Part shown: piece after piece, positions 37,579 through 46,523 of the stretch
Position numbering within the stretch: position 1 is the stretch's first letter
Layout of the letters: each line of letters starts with the position of its first letter
Assembly (NCBI RefSeq): GCF_002803845.1
Contig: NZ_CP024985.1
Span: 5,591,501-5,655,500, forward strand
Source of the DNA: Streptomyces lavendulae subsp. lavendulae
GTDB lineage: Bacteria > Actinomycetota > Actinomycetes > Streptomycetales > Streptomycetaceae
Length of the DNA stretch: 64,000 nucleotides
Direction: 5' to 3'
Program-made: the position numbers and the translations under genes
Notes under the pieces: generated by a model
Seen by the model: the letters and a program-made list of their open reading frames with translations, nothing else
Database searches by the model: none
Told to the model about the DNA's origin: nothing

Positions 37579-38853
37579 TCAGGCCCCCTGCCCCGGCAGC
37601 AGCGAGGTGAGCGGAACCTCCGGGTCCGTGAGCCGGTCGGCCTGTACCGGGCGTCCCGACCTGATCAGGGCCTGGATCTGCTCGGCGACGTCCCACACGT
37701 TCACGTTCATGCCGGCCAGCACCCGGCCCTCGGAGAGCCAGAAGGCGATGAACTCCCGCTTGCCGACGTCCCCGCGGATCAGCACCTGGTCGTAGCTCCC
37801 GGCCGGGGCGTACCCCGAGTACTCCAGGCCCACGTCGTACTGGTCGGAGAAGAAGTACGGCACCCGGTCGTAGCTGACCTCCTGGCCCAGCATGGCCCGC
37901 GCGGCGGCGGGGCCGCCGTTGAGGGCGTTGGCCCAGTGCTCCACGCGCAGCCGGGACCCGATCCACGGGTGGTGGGCGGCGGCCACGTCCCCGGCCGCGT
38001 AGATGTCCGGATCGGAGGTGCGCAGCGACTCGTCGACCGCGATCCCGCCGCCGTGCTCCCGGTCGACCAGGGCCAGGCCGGAGGTCTCGGCGAGCGCGGT
38101 CCGGGGCGCGGCGCCGATCGCCGCGAGCACCGCGTGGGCCGGGTGTTCCTCGCCGTCCTCCGTCCGCGCGGCCAGCACCATGCCGTCCTGGCCGACGATC
38201 TCGGTGAGCCGCGCCCCGAAGTGGAAGCGGACCCCGTGCTCGGCGTGCAGGTCGGTGAAGAGCCGGCCGACCTCCGGGCCCAGCACCGCGTGCAGCGGGG
38301 TGGCCAGCGGCTCGATCACGGTGACCTCGGCCCCGTACTCGCGGGCCGCCGCCGCGACCTCCAGGCCGATCCACCCGGCGCCCGCGATCAGCAGGTGGCC
38401 GTTGTCCCTGCCCAGGGAGGCCAGGACGCCCCGCAGCCGCTCGGCGTGCGCGAGGCGCCGCAGGTGGTGCACGCCGGCCAGGCCCGTTCCCGGGACGTCC
38501 AGGCGGCGCGGTTCGGCGCCGGTGGCCAGCAGCAGTTTGTCGTAGTGCAGCAGGGTGCCGTCGCCCAGGCGCACCGTCTTGGCGGCCCGGTCCAGGTGGA
38601 CGGCGGGCTGGCCCAGGTGCAGTTCGATCTCGGCGCTCGCGTACCAGGACGGCTCGTGGACGAAGACGCTGTCGCGGTCCTCCTTGCCCACCAGGTAGCC
38701 CTTCGACAGCGGTGGCCGCTCGTACGGATGCTCGCGCTCGTCCCCGATCAGGATCACCCGCCCCGTGAACCCCTCCGCCCTCAGCGTCTCGGCGGCTTTC
38801 GCCCCGGCGAGCCCTCCGCCGACGATGATGAACGTCTGGTGTGCGTCGACCAC
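37579..38853 (-). CDS. NAD(P)/FAD-dependent oxidoreductase (ferredoxin reductase type)
   Basis: A 424-residue flavoprotein like rubredoxin/putidaredoxin reductases. FAD motif FIIVGGGLAGAKAAETLR, the ERPPLSKGYL segment, NAD motif LLIAGAGWIGLEVAAAAREYG and DIYAAGDVAAAHHPW are clear. The C-terminal ~85 residues form the reductase C-terminal domain (SDQYDVGLEYSGYAP). Its electron acceptor, a ferredoxin or P450 partner, is not encoded nearby. GTG start at 38853 with GAGGAGG six bases upstream; an ATG at 38892 would add a doubtful extension. Confidence 0.9.
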   Translation of the reverse strand: MVDAHQTFIIVGGGLAGAKAAETLRAEGFTGRVILIGDEREHPYERPPLSKGYLVGKEDRDSVFVHEPSWYASAEIELHLGQPAVHLDRAAKTVRLGDGTLLHYDKLLLATGAEPRRLDVPGTGLAGVHHLRRLAHAERLRGVLASLGRDNGHLLIAGAGWIGLEVAAAAREYGAEVTVIEPLATPLHAVLGPEVGRLFTDLHAEHGVRFHFGARLTEIVGQDGMVLAARTEDGEEHPAHAVLAAIGAAPRTALAETSGLALVDREHGGGIAVDESLRTSDPDIYAAGDVAAAHHPWIGSRLRVEHWANALNGGPAAARAMLGQEVSYDRVPYFFSDQYDVGLEYSGYAPAGSYDQVLIRGDVGKREFIAFWLSEGRVLAGMNVNVWDVAEQIQALIRSGRPVQADRLTDPEVPLTSLLPGQGA

Positions 38854-38946
38854 CTGATGCCTCCTCATAACCTCTTCGCCACATGCGACCACATGCGAGC
38901 GTCCCGCACCGAGCCTGCCGCGTGAAGGGGGAATGGCCCGATCGGC

Positions 38947-40263
38947 TCACCCCCCGGTGTGCCGCCCGCGTCTGGTGAGGCGCGCGTGCAGGGAGCGGGC
39001 GGCGGCGTCGGTCAGGCACGCGATCTGGTCGATCACCGCGCGCTTGCGGGCCCTGTCGTCGGGGGCGGCGTCGAAGATCGCCCGGAACTGGGGGTCGAGG
39101 CCCTCGGGTGCGCGGGCGCTGAGCGCCTCGGCGAGTTCGGCCAGGACGATGCGCTGGTCCGCGCGCAGCCGCTCCTGCTCGTCGCGCTGCATCACGTACA
39201 GGTCGGCGACGGCCTTGAGGACGGCGCATTCGTTGCGCGCCTCGCGCGGCACCACCAGCTCGGCGCCGTAGCGGGTGAGGCGCCCGGAGCCGTACGCCTC
39301 ACGGGTGGCGCCCTCGGCGGCCAGGCAGAAGCGGCCGACCAGCTGGCTGGTGGCGTCCTTCAGCCGGGCCTGGGCCACGGCCGAGCCGTCGTAGCCGTGG
39401 GGCCACCAGTCCTCCTCCATCAAACGGTCGAGGGCCTCGCGCAGTTCCTCGGGCTCGGTGTCGGCCGGTACGTAGCGGCCGATGGCGACCCGCCAGATGG
39501 CGGCCCGCTCGGGTTCGGCGAACAGGAGGTTGGGGTCGAGGTGCCCGGCGTGCAGACCGTCCTCGAAGTCGTGCACCGAGTAGGCGACGTCGTCCGCCCA
39601 GTCCATGACCTGGGCCTCGAAGCACTTGCGGTCGGCGGGCGCGCCGCGGCGCAGCCACGCGAAGACCGGCAGGTCGTCCTCGTAGGCGCCGAACTTCACC
39701 GAGCCGGGGTCGGTGGGGTGGTCCCCGCGGGCCCAGGGGTACTTGGTGGCGGCGTCCAGGCAGGCGCGGGTGAGGTTGAGGCCGACGCTGACGGGCTGCC
39801 CGCCCGCCGGGTCCGGCACGAACCGCTTGGGCTCCAGCCGGGTCAGCAGGCGCAGCGACTGGGCGTTGCCCTCGAAGCCGCCGCAGTCCTTGGCGAACTC
39901 GTTGAGCGCCTCCTCGCCGTTGTGCCCGAAGGGCGGGTGGCCCATGTCGTGGGAGAGGCAGGCCGCTTCGACGAGGTCGGGGTCGCAGCCCAGGGCCGCG
40001 CCGAGCTCCCGGCCGATCTGCGCGCACTCCAGGGAGTGGGTCAGCCGGGTACGGGGGCTCGCGTCCCACTCGTAGGAACGGGTGCCCGGGGTGACCACCT
40101 GCGTCTTCCCGGCGAGCCGGCGCAGGGCGGCCGAGTGCAGCACGCGCGCGCGGTCGCGCTGGAAGGCGGTGCGGCCGGGGCGTTTGTCCGGCTCGGGGGC
40201 CCAGCGCTCGGTGGCGGCCGTGTCGTAGGACTCGTAGGCGGGGGCGTGCGGGGTGCCTTCCAT
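38947..40263 (-). CDS. dgt: Deoxyguanosinetriphosphate triphosphohydrolase-like protein
   Basis: A 438-residue HD-domain enzyme that cleaves dGTP to deoxyguanosine and triphosphate. Metal ligands are visible in RLTHSLECAQ, SHDMGHPPFGHNGE and DWADDVAYSVHD. The N-terminal FQRDRARVLHSAALRRLAGKTQV is family-typical. It can adjust dNTP pools, fitting its position next to dnaG, though a flavoprotein gene lies between. Start ATG at 40263, 6 nt after TAACGT on the minus strand, a leaderless arrangement. Confidence 0.94.
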   Translation of the reverse strand: MEGTPHAPAYESYDTAATERWAPEPDKRPGRTAFQRDRARVLHSAALRRLAGKTQVVTPGTRSYEWDASPRTRLTHSLECAQIGRELGAALGCDPDLVEAACLSHDMGHPPFGHNGEEALNEFAKDCGGFEGNAQSLRLLTRLEPKRFVPDPAGGQPVSVGLNLTRACLDAATKYPWARGDHPTDPGSVKFGAYEDDLPVFAWLRRGAPADRKCFEAQVMDWADDVAYSVHDFEDGLHAGHLDPNLLFAEPERAAIWRVAIGRYVPADTEPEELREALDRLMEEDWWPHGYDGSAVAQARLKDATSQLVGRFCLAAEGATREAYGSGRLTRYGAELVVPREARNECAVLKAVADLYVMQRDEQERLRADQRIVLAELAEALSARAPEGLDPQFRAIFDAAPDDRARKRAVIDQIACLTDAAARSLHARLTRRGRHTGG

Positions 40264-40319
40264 GCTCAGACGTTAACCGGAGTCACCGACAATCCGAGCA
40301 ATCCGAACGAACACCGCCT

Positions 40320-41054
40320 TTATGCGGTGGCCAGTTCGCGGCGGCCCGTCTCGCGGGCGAGGGCCTCGTCATAGCGCTGGAGGACCAGCCGGGCGAGCGC
40401 CGGATGGGCGCCGAGCGGGGCGGACGCCGGACCGGGCGCGGCGGCGGCGCTCGCGGAGGCGAAGCGGCCCGGGGCGGCGAAGTAGGAGGCCACCGCGATC
40501 CGGTGGTGGCCCCGGGCGGTCAGTGCCCGTACGGCCTCGGGGACGTCCGGTGCGGCGGCGGTGTTGGCGGAGGCGTAGGCGGGCACCACGGGTATCCCGC
40601 CGAGCCGCTCGGACAGCTGGGCGGCGGTGCGCCGGGTGTCGGCGGCGGAGTCGGGGTCGCGGGATCCGGCGGCGGCCAGCACGACGGCCGCGCCGCCGCG
40701 CCGCCCCGGGTTCCAGCCGGCCTCCAGGAGCCGCTCGAACAGGGCCTCGACGAGCAGCGGGTGCGGCCCGAGCGGCGCGGCGACGCGGACCCGCAGGTGG
40801 GCGGCCCGGGCGGCGGAGGCGGGGAGGTCCCGTTTGACGTGGGTGCCGCGCCCGAGCAGCAGCGGCACGAGCACCGCCTCGCCGGACAGCGCGCTCAGGG
40901 TGTCGCCGAGCAGGGGCCGGTTCAGCTCGATGTGGCCGAGGCGGACGTCGAGGCGGGGGCGGAGCTCGCGGACCCGTTCGAGGAGGGCGAGGACGGCGCG
41001 CGGGGCGCGCGGGTCGCGGCTGCCGTGGGCCACGGCGACGAGGGTGGGCTGCAT
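40320..41054 (-). CDS. Sirohydrochlorin chelatase (CbiX/SirB family)
   Basis: A 244-residue protein with two CbiX-like halves. The first has VAVAHGSRDPRAP with the metal-binding His and LVPLLLGRGTHVKRDLP with the second His; the second half contains LAAAGSRDPDSA. It probably inserts iron (or cobalt) into sirohydrochlorin to make siroheme, needed by NirB. Start ATG at 41054, with GGAG about 9 nt upstream. The gene stands 56 bp before dgt on the same strand. Iron versus cobalt specificity cannot be read from sequence. Confidence 0.88.
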   Translation of the reverse strand: MQPTLVAVAHGSRDPRAPRAVLALLERVRELRPRLDVRLGHIELNRPLLGDTLSALSGEAVLVPLLLGRGTHVKRDLPASAARAAHLRVRVAAPLGPHPLLVEALFERLLEAGWNPGRRGGAAVVLAAAGSRDPDSAADTRRTAAQLSERLGGIPVVPAYASANTAAAPDVPEAVRALTARGHHRIAVASYFAAPGRFASASAAAAPGPASAPLGAHPALARLVLQRYDEALARETGRRELATA

Positions 41055-41367
41055 GGGTGGGCTCCGTGGTGCCGGGCGCGTGGCGGGCGCAGTCCGCTGA
41101 GCTGGGTGCCGAGCTGGTCGGTGATCCGGGACAGCAGCTCGACCGCGCTGTCGAAGGGGAGGGCGAGGGCTTCGGGAGGGTGCACCGGCTCCGTCATGAA
41201 CCGATACTGCGCGCCGGAGGTTGCGGGGGCGTTGCGCCGCGGTGACGGGTCGTTTCGGCCCGCTCACTCGCTCATTCGTACGGGTGAAAGCCGGGGCGGG
41301 CGGAACTGCCGGGCCGGGGTGGTTCGTCAATCCGTGCGAACGAGGCGTGGAGCGAGGGGGAGCGGTC

Positions 41368-42294
41368 ATGGGGAAGCCGGAGCAGGTCACGGGCGCGGAC
41401 GCGGGGACGGGCGCGGGCGCGGAGGCGGGTGGGTACGCCGGCGCGGAGGCCGCCGCGGGCGGCAGCGTGAGGACGGGGACAGGGACGGGCGCGGTCGCGG
41501 GGGTGGCGAAGGCCGAGACGCAGGCGGCGACGCAGGCCGAGACGCAGGGCGAGGCGCAGGGCCCGGAGCCGGTCGTCGGGCCGGGGCGCGGCGCGGGGGC
41601 CGGGCGGTGGTGGTCGGGGCGGTCGCGCGTGGGGTGGCCGCGGACGGTGCGGGCGCGGCGGCGGGCGGTGCGGGTCGTCATGGGGCTGTGCGTGCTGGCG
41701 CTGCTCCCCTCGACGTGGACCCACGTGAGCGCGGCCGGCCGGCTGCGGACCACCGCCCGGGCGCCCGCGGCGGAGGTGGCGGTGGTGTTCGGAGCGGGCC
41801 TGTGGAACGGCCGCCCGACCCCGTACCTGGCCAACCGGCTCGACGCGGCCGTGGAGCTGTACCGCACCGGCAAGGTGAAGGTGGTCCTGGTCACCGGGGA
41901 CAACAGCCGCCGGGAGTACGACGAGCCCGACGCGATGCGGACCTACCTCACCGCCCACGGGGTCCCGGACGGGCGGGTGGTCAGCGACTACGCCGGCTTC
42001 GACACCTGGGACTCCTGCGTGCGCGCCCGGGAGATCTTCGGGGTGCGCCGGGCGGTCCTGGTCAGCCAGGGGTTCCACATACACCGGGCCGTGGCCCTGT
42101 GCCAGGCCGCGGGCGTGGACGCGTACGGGGTCGGGGTCGACGACGCCCACGACGCCACCTGGTACTTCGGCGGGGCGCGCGAGGTGTTCGCGGCGGGCAA
42201 GGCGGCGCTGGACGCGGTCCTGCGGCCGGATCCCACGTTCCTCGGGCCCAAGGAGGAGGGGGTGTCGCGAGCCCTGGGGGCTCTGGCAGACTGA
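41368..42294 (+). CDS. SanA/YdcF-family membrane protein (DUF218)
   Basis: A 308-residue protein. The first ~90 residues are Gly/Ala/Thr/Glu-rich and disordered. One membrane helix follows (about 92-112), then the DUF218 domain: AEVAVVFGAGLWNGRPTPYLANRLDAAVELY, LVTGDNSRREYDEPDAM and VVSDYAGFDTWDSCVRA. SanA of E. coli affects the cell-envelope barrier to vancomycin; the molecular role is unknown. ATG at 41368 with GGGGAG upstream. The long low-complexity N-terminus is unusual for the family. Confidence 0.87.
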   Translation: MGKPEQVTGADAGTGAGAEAGGYAGAEAAAGGSVRTGTGTGAVAGVAKAETQAATQAETQGEAQGPEPVVGPGRGAGAGRWWSGRSRVGWPRTVRARRRAVRVVMGLCVLALLPSTWTHVSAAGRLRTTARAPAAEVAVVFGAGLWNGRPTPYLANRLDAAVELYRTGKVKVVLVTGDNSRREYDEPDAMRTYLTAHGVPDGRVVSDYAGFDTWDSCVRAREIFGVRRAVLVSQGFHIHRAVALCQAAGVDAYGVGVDDAHDATWYFGGAREVFAAGKAALDAVLRPDPTFLGPKEEGVSRALGALAD

Positions 42295-42301
42295 CGCCAC
42301 T

Positions 42302-42317
42302 ATCGGCATATACCGAT
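42302..42317. promoter_or_regulatory. Imperfect palindrome upstream of the SDR gene
   Basis: ATCGGCATATACCGAT has ATCGG/CCGAT arms around an AT-rich core, 38 bp before the next start codon. It may be an operator. Confidence 0.4.
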
Positions 42318-42355
42318 TAGTCATATGGCTAAGTGTCTGGCAGGGGTGTGAAACC

Positions 42356-43126
42356 GTGGCTGTTGTGGATCTCAGCGGCAAGGTCGTCGTCATCACCGGT
42401 GGGGCCCGGGGCCTCGGCGCGGCGGCAGCGCAGGCCGTCGTGGACGGCGGCGGCCGGGTACTGATCACCGATGTGCTGGAGGCGGAGGGCGCCGAGACCG
42501 CGGCGAAGCTCGGCGACGCGGCCCGCTTCCTGCGGCACGACGTGACCAGCGAGGCCGACTGGCAGGCGGCCCTGGAGTACGCGGTGGCCGAGTTCGGCCG
42601 CCTCGACGGGCTCGTCAACAATGCCGGCATCTCCACCGGCCAGTTCCTGGAGCACGAGAGCGTCGAGCACTTCCGCCGGGTCGTCGAGATCAACCTGGTC
42701 GGCGTGTTCATCGGCATCAAGACGGCGATCCCGCTGCTCCGGGCGAACGGCGGCGGCTCCGTCGTCAACATCTCCTCCGCCGCCGGACTCACCGGACTCG
42801 CGCTCACCGCCGGGTACGGAGCCTCCAAGTGGGGCGTGCGCGGCCTGTCGAAGATCGGCGCGGTGGAGCTCGCCGAGGCCGGAATCCGGGTGAACTCGGT
42901 GCACCCGGGCATGACGCTGACCCCGATGACGGCCCCGGTCGGCATCCAGGCCGGCGAGGGCAACTACCCGGGCGCCCCCCTGGGCCGGGTCGGTGTCCCC
43001 GAGGAGATCGCCGCCGCCGTCGTCTTCCTGCTCTCGGACGCCGCCGGATACGTGACCGGCGCCGAGCTGGCCGTGGACGGCGGCTGGACGGCCGGCCTGA
43101 CGGTGAAGTACCTGACGGGCCAGTGA
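42356..43126 (+). CDS. SDR family oxidoreductase (hydroxysteroid dehydrogenase-like)
   Basis: A 256-residue classical SDR: VVVITGGARGLGAAAAQAVV cofactor loop, HDVTSEADW with the NAD-type Asp, LVNNAGI, catalytic Ser in VNISSAAGL, Tyr and Lys in GYGASKWGV. The C-terminal VTGAELAVDGGW is typical. It resembles 3-alpha/20-beta-hydroxysteroid dehydrogenases, but the substrate is not established. GTG start at 42356 follows an AT-rich promoter-like stretch with an imperfect palindrome. Confidence 0.9.
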   Translation: MAVVDLSGKVVVITGGARGLGAAAAQAVVDGGGRVLITDVLEAEGAETAAKLGDAARFLRHDVTSEADWQAALEYAVAEFGRLDGLVNNAGISTGQFLEHESVEHFRRVVEINLVGVFIGIKTAIPLLRANGGGSVVNISSAAGLTGLALTAGYGASKWGVRGLSKIGAVELAEAGIRVNSVHPGMTLTPMTAPVGIQAGEGNYPGAPLGRVGVPEEIAAAVVFLLSDAAGYVTGAELAVDGGWTAGLTVKYLTGQ

Positions 43127-43196
43127 CCCCGCGGCCCGGCGCCACCCGGCGGAAAAGCACGTGCCCCCGCCGGGGCGCCGGGGTACCGTCCGGGCC

Positions 43197-43556
43197 GTGG
43201 AACGGGAAGCACCCCTCGTGCGCGAAGTCCTCCCCGCCCTGACGGCCGAGCTCGTCCGTCTCCTGGAGGAGGAGGGCGAACGCGACCTCGCCGTCTGCGC
43301 CCACGACCTCCGGCTGGTCGCGGTGTGCGGCTGCGGGGACGACTTCTGCCAGAGCATCCGCACCGGCACGCACGTACCGGGCACGCCCTACGGCCCCGGC
43401 GTCCGCAGCGTCCACCTGCTTCCGGAGCGGGGCATGCTGAACCTCGACGTCCTCCACGGCCGGATCGAGTACGTCGAGGTCCTGGACCGGCCCGAGTACC
43501 GCCTGCCGGACCCCTCACCGTCCCCGCGGGACGGCGCTGAGGGGGAGCACGCCTGA
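43197..43556 (+). CDS. Conserved hypothetical protein
   Basis: A 119-residue mixed alpha/beta protein I do not recognise. It has a Leu/Glu-rich N-terminal helix, then AVCGCGDDFCQSIRTG with three cysteines and VRSVHLLPERGMLNLDVLHGRIEYVEVLD. The cysteine cluster could bind metal. GTG start at 43197, 7 nt after TACCGT, so it is probably leaderless. It ends 51 bp before nasA, and the GlnR-like half-sites lie just after its stop. Confidence 0.7.
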   Translation: MEREAPLVREVLPALTAELVRLLEEEGERDLAVCAHDLRLVAVCGCGDDFCQSIRTGTHVPGTPYGPGVRSVHLLPERGMLNLDVLHGRIEYVEVLDRPEYRLPDPSPSPRDGAEGEHA

Positions 43557-43558
43557 CC

Positions 43559-43585
43559 GTAACGCGGGGGCGCGACCCGTGTAAC
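43559..43585 (+). promoter_or_regulatory. Candidate GlnR half-sites upstream of nasA
   Basis: Two exact GTAAC pentamers (43559-43563 and 43581-43585) are 22 bp apart, two helical turns, as in the a-sites of GlnR boxes. The intervening b-site positions read GCGCG and do not match GAAAC. nasA is a known GlnR target in S. coelicolor, which supports the call. Confidence 0.45.
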
Positions 43586-43607
43586 ACCCCCGGCGCAGGC
43601 TGGCCGC

Positions 43608-45704
43608 ATGCCCACGCCGGAAGCCGCTCCCGCCGCCACCACCGCCGCCACCGCCACGCACTGCCCCTACTGCGCGCTCCAGTGCGGGATGCTGCTGCGC
43701 CCCACCCCGGACGGCACGGCGGTGACGGTCGAGGAGCGGGCCGACTTCCCCGTCAACCGGGGCGCGCTGTGCGGCAAGGGCCGCACCGCCCCCGCCGTGC
43801 TCTCCTCCCGGGTGCGCCTGACCGAACCGCTCGTCCGCACCCACGCCGGGCGGCTCGTCCCGGCCACCTGGGAGGAGGCCCTCGACGCCGTCGCCGCGGG
43901 CCTCGCCCGTACGGCCCGCGCGCACGGCCGCGACGCGGTCGGCGTCTTCGGCGGCGGCGGGCTGACCAACGAGAAGGCGTACGCTCTCGGCAAGTTCGCC
44001 CGCGTCGCCCTGCGGACCTCCCAGATCGACTACAACGGCCGGTTCTGCATGTCCTCTGCCGCCGCCGCGCACCAGCGGGCGTTCGGACTCGACCGCGGCC
44101 TGCCCTTCCCGCTGGAGGACGTCCCGCGCACCGGCTGCCTGATCCTCGTCGGCTCCAACCTGGCCGAGACCATGCCGCCCGCCCTGCGCCACCTCACCGA
44201 GCTCAAGGCGAACGGCGGCACCCTGATCGTCGTGGACCCGCGCCGCACGCGCACCGCCGAGCAGGCCGACCTGCACCTGGCGCCGCGCCCCGGCACCGAC
44301 CTCGCCCTCGCCCTCGGACTGCTGCACCTGGTGGTCGCCGAGGGCCGCACCGACGAGGAGTTCATCGCCGCGCGCACCACCGGCTGGGAGCAGGCGCGGG
44401 CCGCCGCCATGGCCCACTGGCCGGAGCTGGTGGAACGGATCACCGGCGTACCGGTGCCCCGCCTGCGCGAGGCGGTGGGGATGTTCTGCGACGCCCCCTC
44501 CGCCATGGTCCTCACCGCGCGCGGCCCGGAACAGCAGTCCAAGGGCACCGACACCGTCGGCGCCTGGATCAACCTCTGCCTCGCCACCGGCCGGGCCGGC
44601 CGCCCCCTGTCCGGCTACGGCTGCCTCACCGGCCAGGGCAACGGCCAGGGCGGCCGGGAGCACGGCCAGAAGGCCGACCAGCTCCCCGGGTACCGCAGGC
44701 TCACCGACCCGGCGGCCCGCGCGCACGTCGCGGGGGTCTGGGGGGTCGACCCGGAGACCCTGCCCGGCCCCGGACGCAGCGCCTACGAACTCCTCGACGC
44801 CCTCGGCACCGACGTCCGGGCCCTGCTCCTGATGGGCTCCAACCCGGTGGTCTCCGCACCCCGCGCCGCCCACGTGGAGGAGCGCGTCCGCGCGCTGGAC
44901 TTCCTCGCCGTCGCCGATGTCGTCCTCTCCGAGACGGCCGCGCTCGCGGACGTGGTGCTGCCCGTCACCCAGTGGGCGGAGGAGACCGGCACCACCACCA
45001 GCCTGGAGGGCCGCGTCCTGCTGCGCCGCCGCGCCCTCACCCCGCCGTCCGGGGTCCGCAGCGACCTGGAGGTGCTGCACGGGCTCGCCGCCCGCCTCGG
45101 CGTGGAGAAGGGCTTCCCCACCGACCCCGAGGAGGTCTTCGAGGAACTCCGCCGGGCCTCCGCCGGCGGCCCGGCCGACTACTCCGGCATCTCCTACGCC
45201 CGCGTCGAAGCCGAACAGGGCGTCTTCTGGCCCTGTCCCGAGGGCTCACCGGGAGAGCCCCGGCTCTTCCTGGACCGCTTCGCCACCGACGACGGCCGGG
45301 CCCGTTTCGCGCCCGTCTCCCACCGGGAGGCCGCCGAGACCCCCGACGCCGACTACCCCCTGCTGCTCACCACCGGCCGGGTCGTCGCCCAGTACCAGTC
45401 CGGCGCCCAGACCCGCCGGGTGCCCGAGCTCAACGCCGCGGCCCCCGGCCCCTTCGTGGAACTCCACCCGCGCCTGGCCGCCCGCCTCGGGGTGGACGAC
45501 GGCACCCCGCTCGCGGTGACCTCCCGCCGGGGCCGGGCGGTGGCCCCGGCCCGCGTCACCGACACCATCCGGGCCGACACGGTGTTCATGCCGTTCCACT
45601 GGCCCGGGGAGGGGCGCGCCAACTCCCTCACCAACCCCGCCCTGGACCCCGTCTCCCGGATGCCGGAGTTCAAGGTGTGCGCGGTCCGGGTCGAGCCGGC
45701 GTAG
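43608..45704 (+). CDS. nasA: Assimilatory nitrate reductase catalytic subunit
   Basis: A 698-residue molybdopterin enzyme reducing nitrate to nitrite in the cytoplasm. The N-terminal [4Fe-4S] ligands are Cys19, Cys22, Cys26 and Cys55 (CPYCALQC, ALCGKG). The probable molybdenum ligand is Cys147 in NGRFCMSSAAAA. MGD-binding segments LVGSNLAETMP, GYGCLTGQGNGQGGREHGQK and LLLMGSNPVVS follow, and the C-terminal domain ends with FMPFHWPGEGRANSLTNPALDP. It lacks the C-terminal [2Fe-2S] domain of longer NasA/NarB forms. No nitrate transporter is in the window. Regulation by GlnR is likely. Confidence 0.94.
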   Translation: MPTPEAAPAATTAATATHCPYCALQCGMLLRPTPDGTAVTVEERADFPVNRGALCGKGRTAPAVLSSRVRLTEPLVRTHAGRLVPATWEEALDAVAAGLARTARAHGRDAVGVFGGGGLTNEKAYALGKFARVALRTSQIDYNGRFCMSSAAAAHQRAFGLDRGLPFPLEDVPRTGCLILVGSNLAETMPPALRHLTELKANGGTLIVVDPRRTRTAEQADLHLAPRPGTDLALALGLLHLVVAEGRTDEEFIAARTTGWEQARAAAMAHWPELVERITGVPVPRLREAVGMFCDAPSAMVLTARGPEQQSKGTDTVGAWINLCLATGRAGRPLSGYGCLTGQGNGQGGREHGQKADQLPGYRRLTDPAARAHVAGVWGVDPETLPGPGRSAYELLDALGTDVRALLLMGSNPVVSAPRAAHVEERVRALDFLAVADVVLSETAALADVVLPVTQWAEETGTTTSLEGRVLLRRRALTPPSGVRSDLEVLHGLAARLGVEKGFPTDPEEVFEELRRASAGGPADYSGISYARVEAEQGVFWPCPEGSPGEPRLFLDRFATDDGRARFAPVSHREAAETPDADYPLLLTTGRVVAQYQSGAQTRRVPELNAAAPGPFVELHPRLAARLGVDDGTPLAVTSRRGRAVAPARVTDTIRADTVFMPFHWPGEGRANSLTNPALDPVSRMPEFKVCAVRVEPA

Positions 45705-45833
45705 CCCGCACGGCCAGGTCCGCACGGCCAGGTCCGCGCGGCCGGTCCGCCGGCCCTGCCGAGACCATCTCTTGCCGCAGTCTTGGCCGGCGCTTTGGCG
45801 AGCGGTCCCGGAGCCCGAACTACCGTTCCCGCC

Positions 45834-46523
45834 ATGGTATTTCGCCCCCAGCAGCCTCCGGCGTCCCGCGCCCTCCGGGTGCTTCCGTACCGCAAGCCGA
45901 CCCGCGGCCGCGACTACTGGGTCCTGGACGACGTACTGCCCGACGTGGACGCCGTCCGGGCCCGCTGCCTGGCCAAGGAGGACTGGGTCCAGGGCGCCCC
46001 GCACAAGCCCGAGCCCTGGCCGGGACTGCGGGCCATGCCCGGACTGGAGCCGCCCGAACTGGCCCGGGTGGAAAGGCTGGTGCGGCAGGCGACCGGGGCC
46101 CGGCGGATCTGGCCCGAGGACCCGGAGGGCGCGGGCACCTTCAACCACAACTGCGTCCAGGTCGTCGGCAAGGACGAGTGCGAGCCCCGCCCGCACACCG
46201 ACTCCCGGACCCTGTGCCGCTACGCAGCCGTGCTCTACCTCAGCCCCGGCACGCCCAAGGACTGCGGCACCAGCTTCTACCGCCAGAGCCTCCCCGGCGG
46301 GGTCCTCGGCGGCAACCAGGTCCTCGCCCCGCACAACAACCTGGTCGACGCCCTGGGCACCCGCTTCGTCCCCGAGGACTCCTTCACCGAGGACGTCCGC
46401 GTCCCGCACCGCTACAACCGGCTCCTGCTCTACTCCGCCAACCTGATCCACAGCGCGACGGGTTACTGGGGCACGACCCTGGAGGACAAGCGGATGACGG
46501 CCGTCTTCTTCTGGATGGCCTAA
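45834..46523 (+). CDS. DUF6445-like protein, possible 2-oxoglutarate/Fe(II) oxygenase fold
   Basis: A 229-residue protein. The pattern PRPHTDSRTLCRYAAVLYLS, then LIHSATGYWG and DKRMTAVFFW, looks like the HxD...H iron triad plus Arg of double-stranded beta-helix oxygenases. I recall similar streptomycete proteins labelled DUF6445. The reaction is unknown. ATG at 45834, 7 nt after TACCGT, with no ribosome binding site. It follows nasA by 129 bp, which contain a short direct repeat of CGCACGGCCAGGTC. Its stop overlaps the stop of the opposite gene. Confidence 0.7.
   Translation: MVFRPQQPPASRALRVLPYRKPTRGRDYWVLDDVLPDVDAVRARCLAKEDWVQGAPHKPEPWPGLRAMPGLEPPELARVERLVRQATGARRIWPEDPEGAGTFNHNCVQVVGKDECEPRPHTDSRTLCRYAAVLYLSPGTPKDCGTSFYRQSLPGGVLGGNQVLAPHNNLVDALGTRFVPEDSFTEDVRVPHRYNRLLLYSANLIHSATGYWGTTLEDKRMTAVFFWMA

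Noticed and set aside
40922..41197. Short frame upstream of the sirohydrochlorin chelatase, starting MTEPVHPPEALALPFDSA
   Set aside because: The first 45 residues look plausible, but the frame then runs through the chelatase gene out of frame; no ribosome binding site was seen. A small gene here cannot be fully excluded.
45709..45737. Direct repeat of CGCACGGCCAGGTC after nasA as a mobile-element or attachment site
   Set aside because: Only two short adjacent copies, with no integrase or transposase; probably local slippage.
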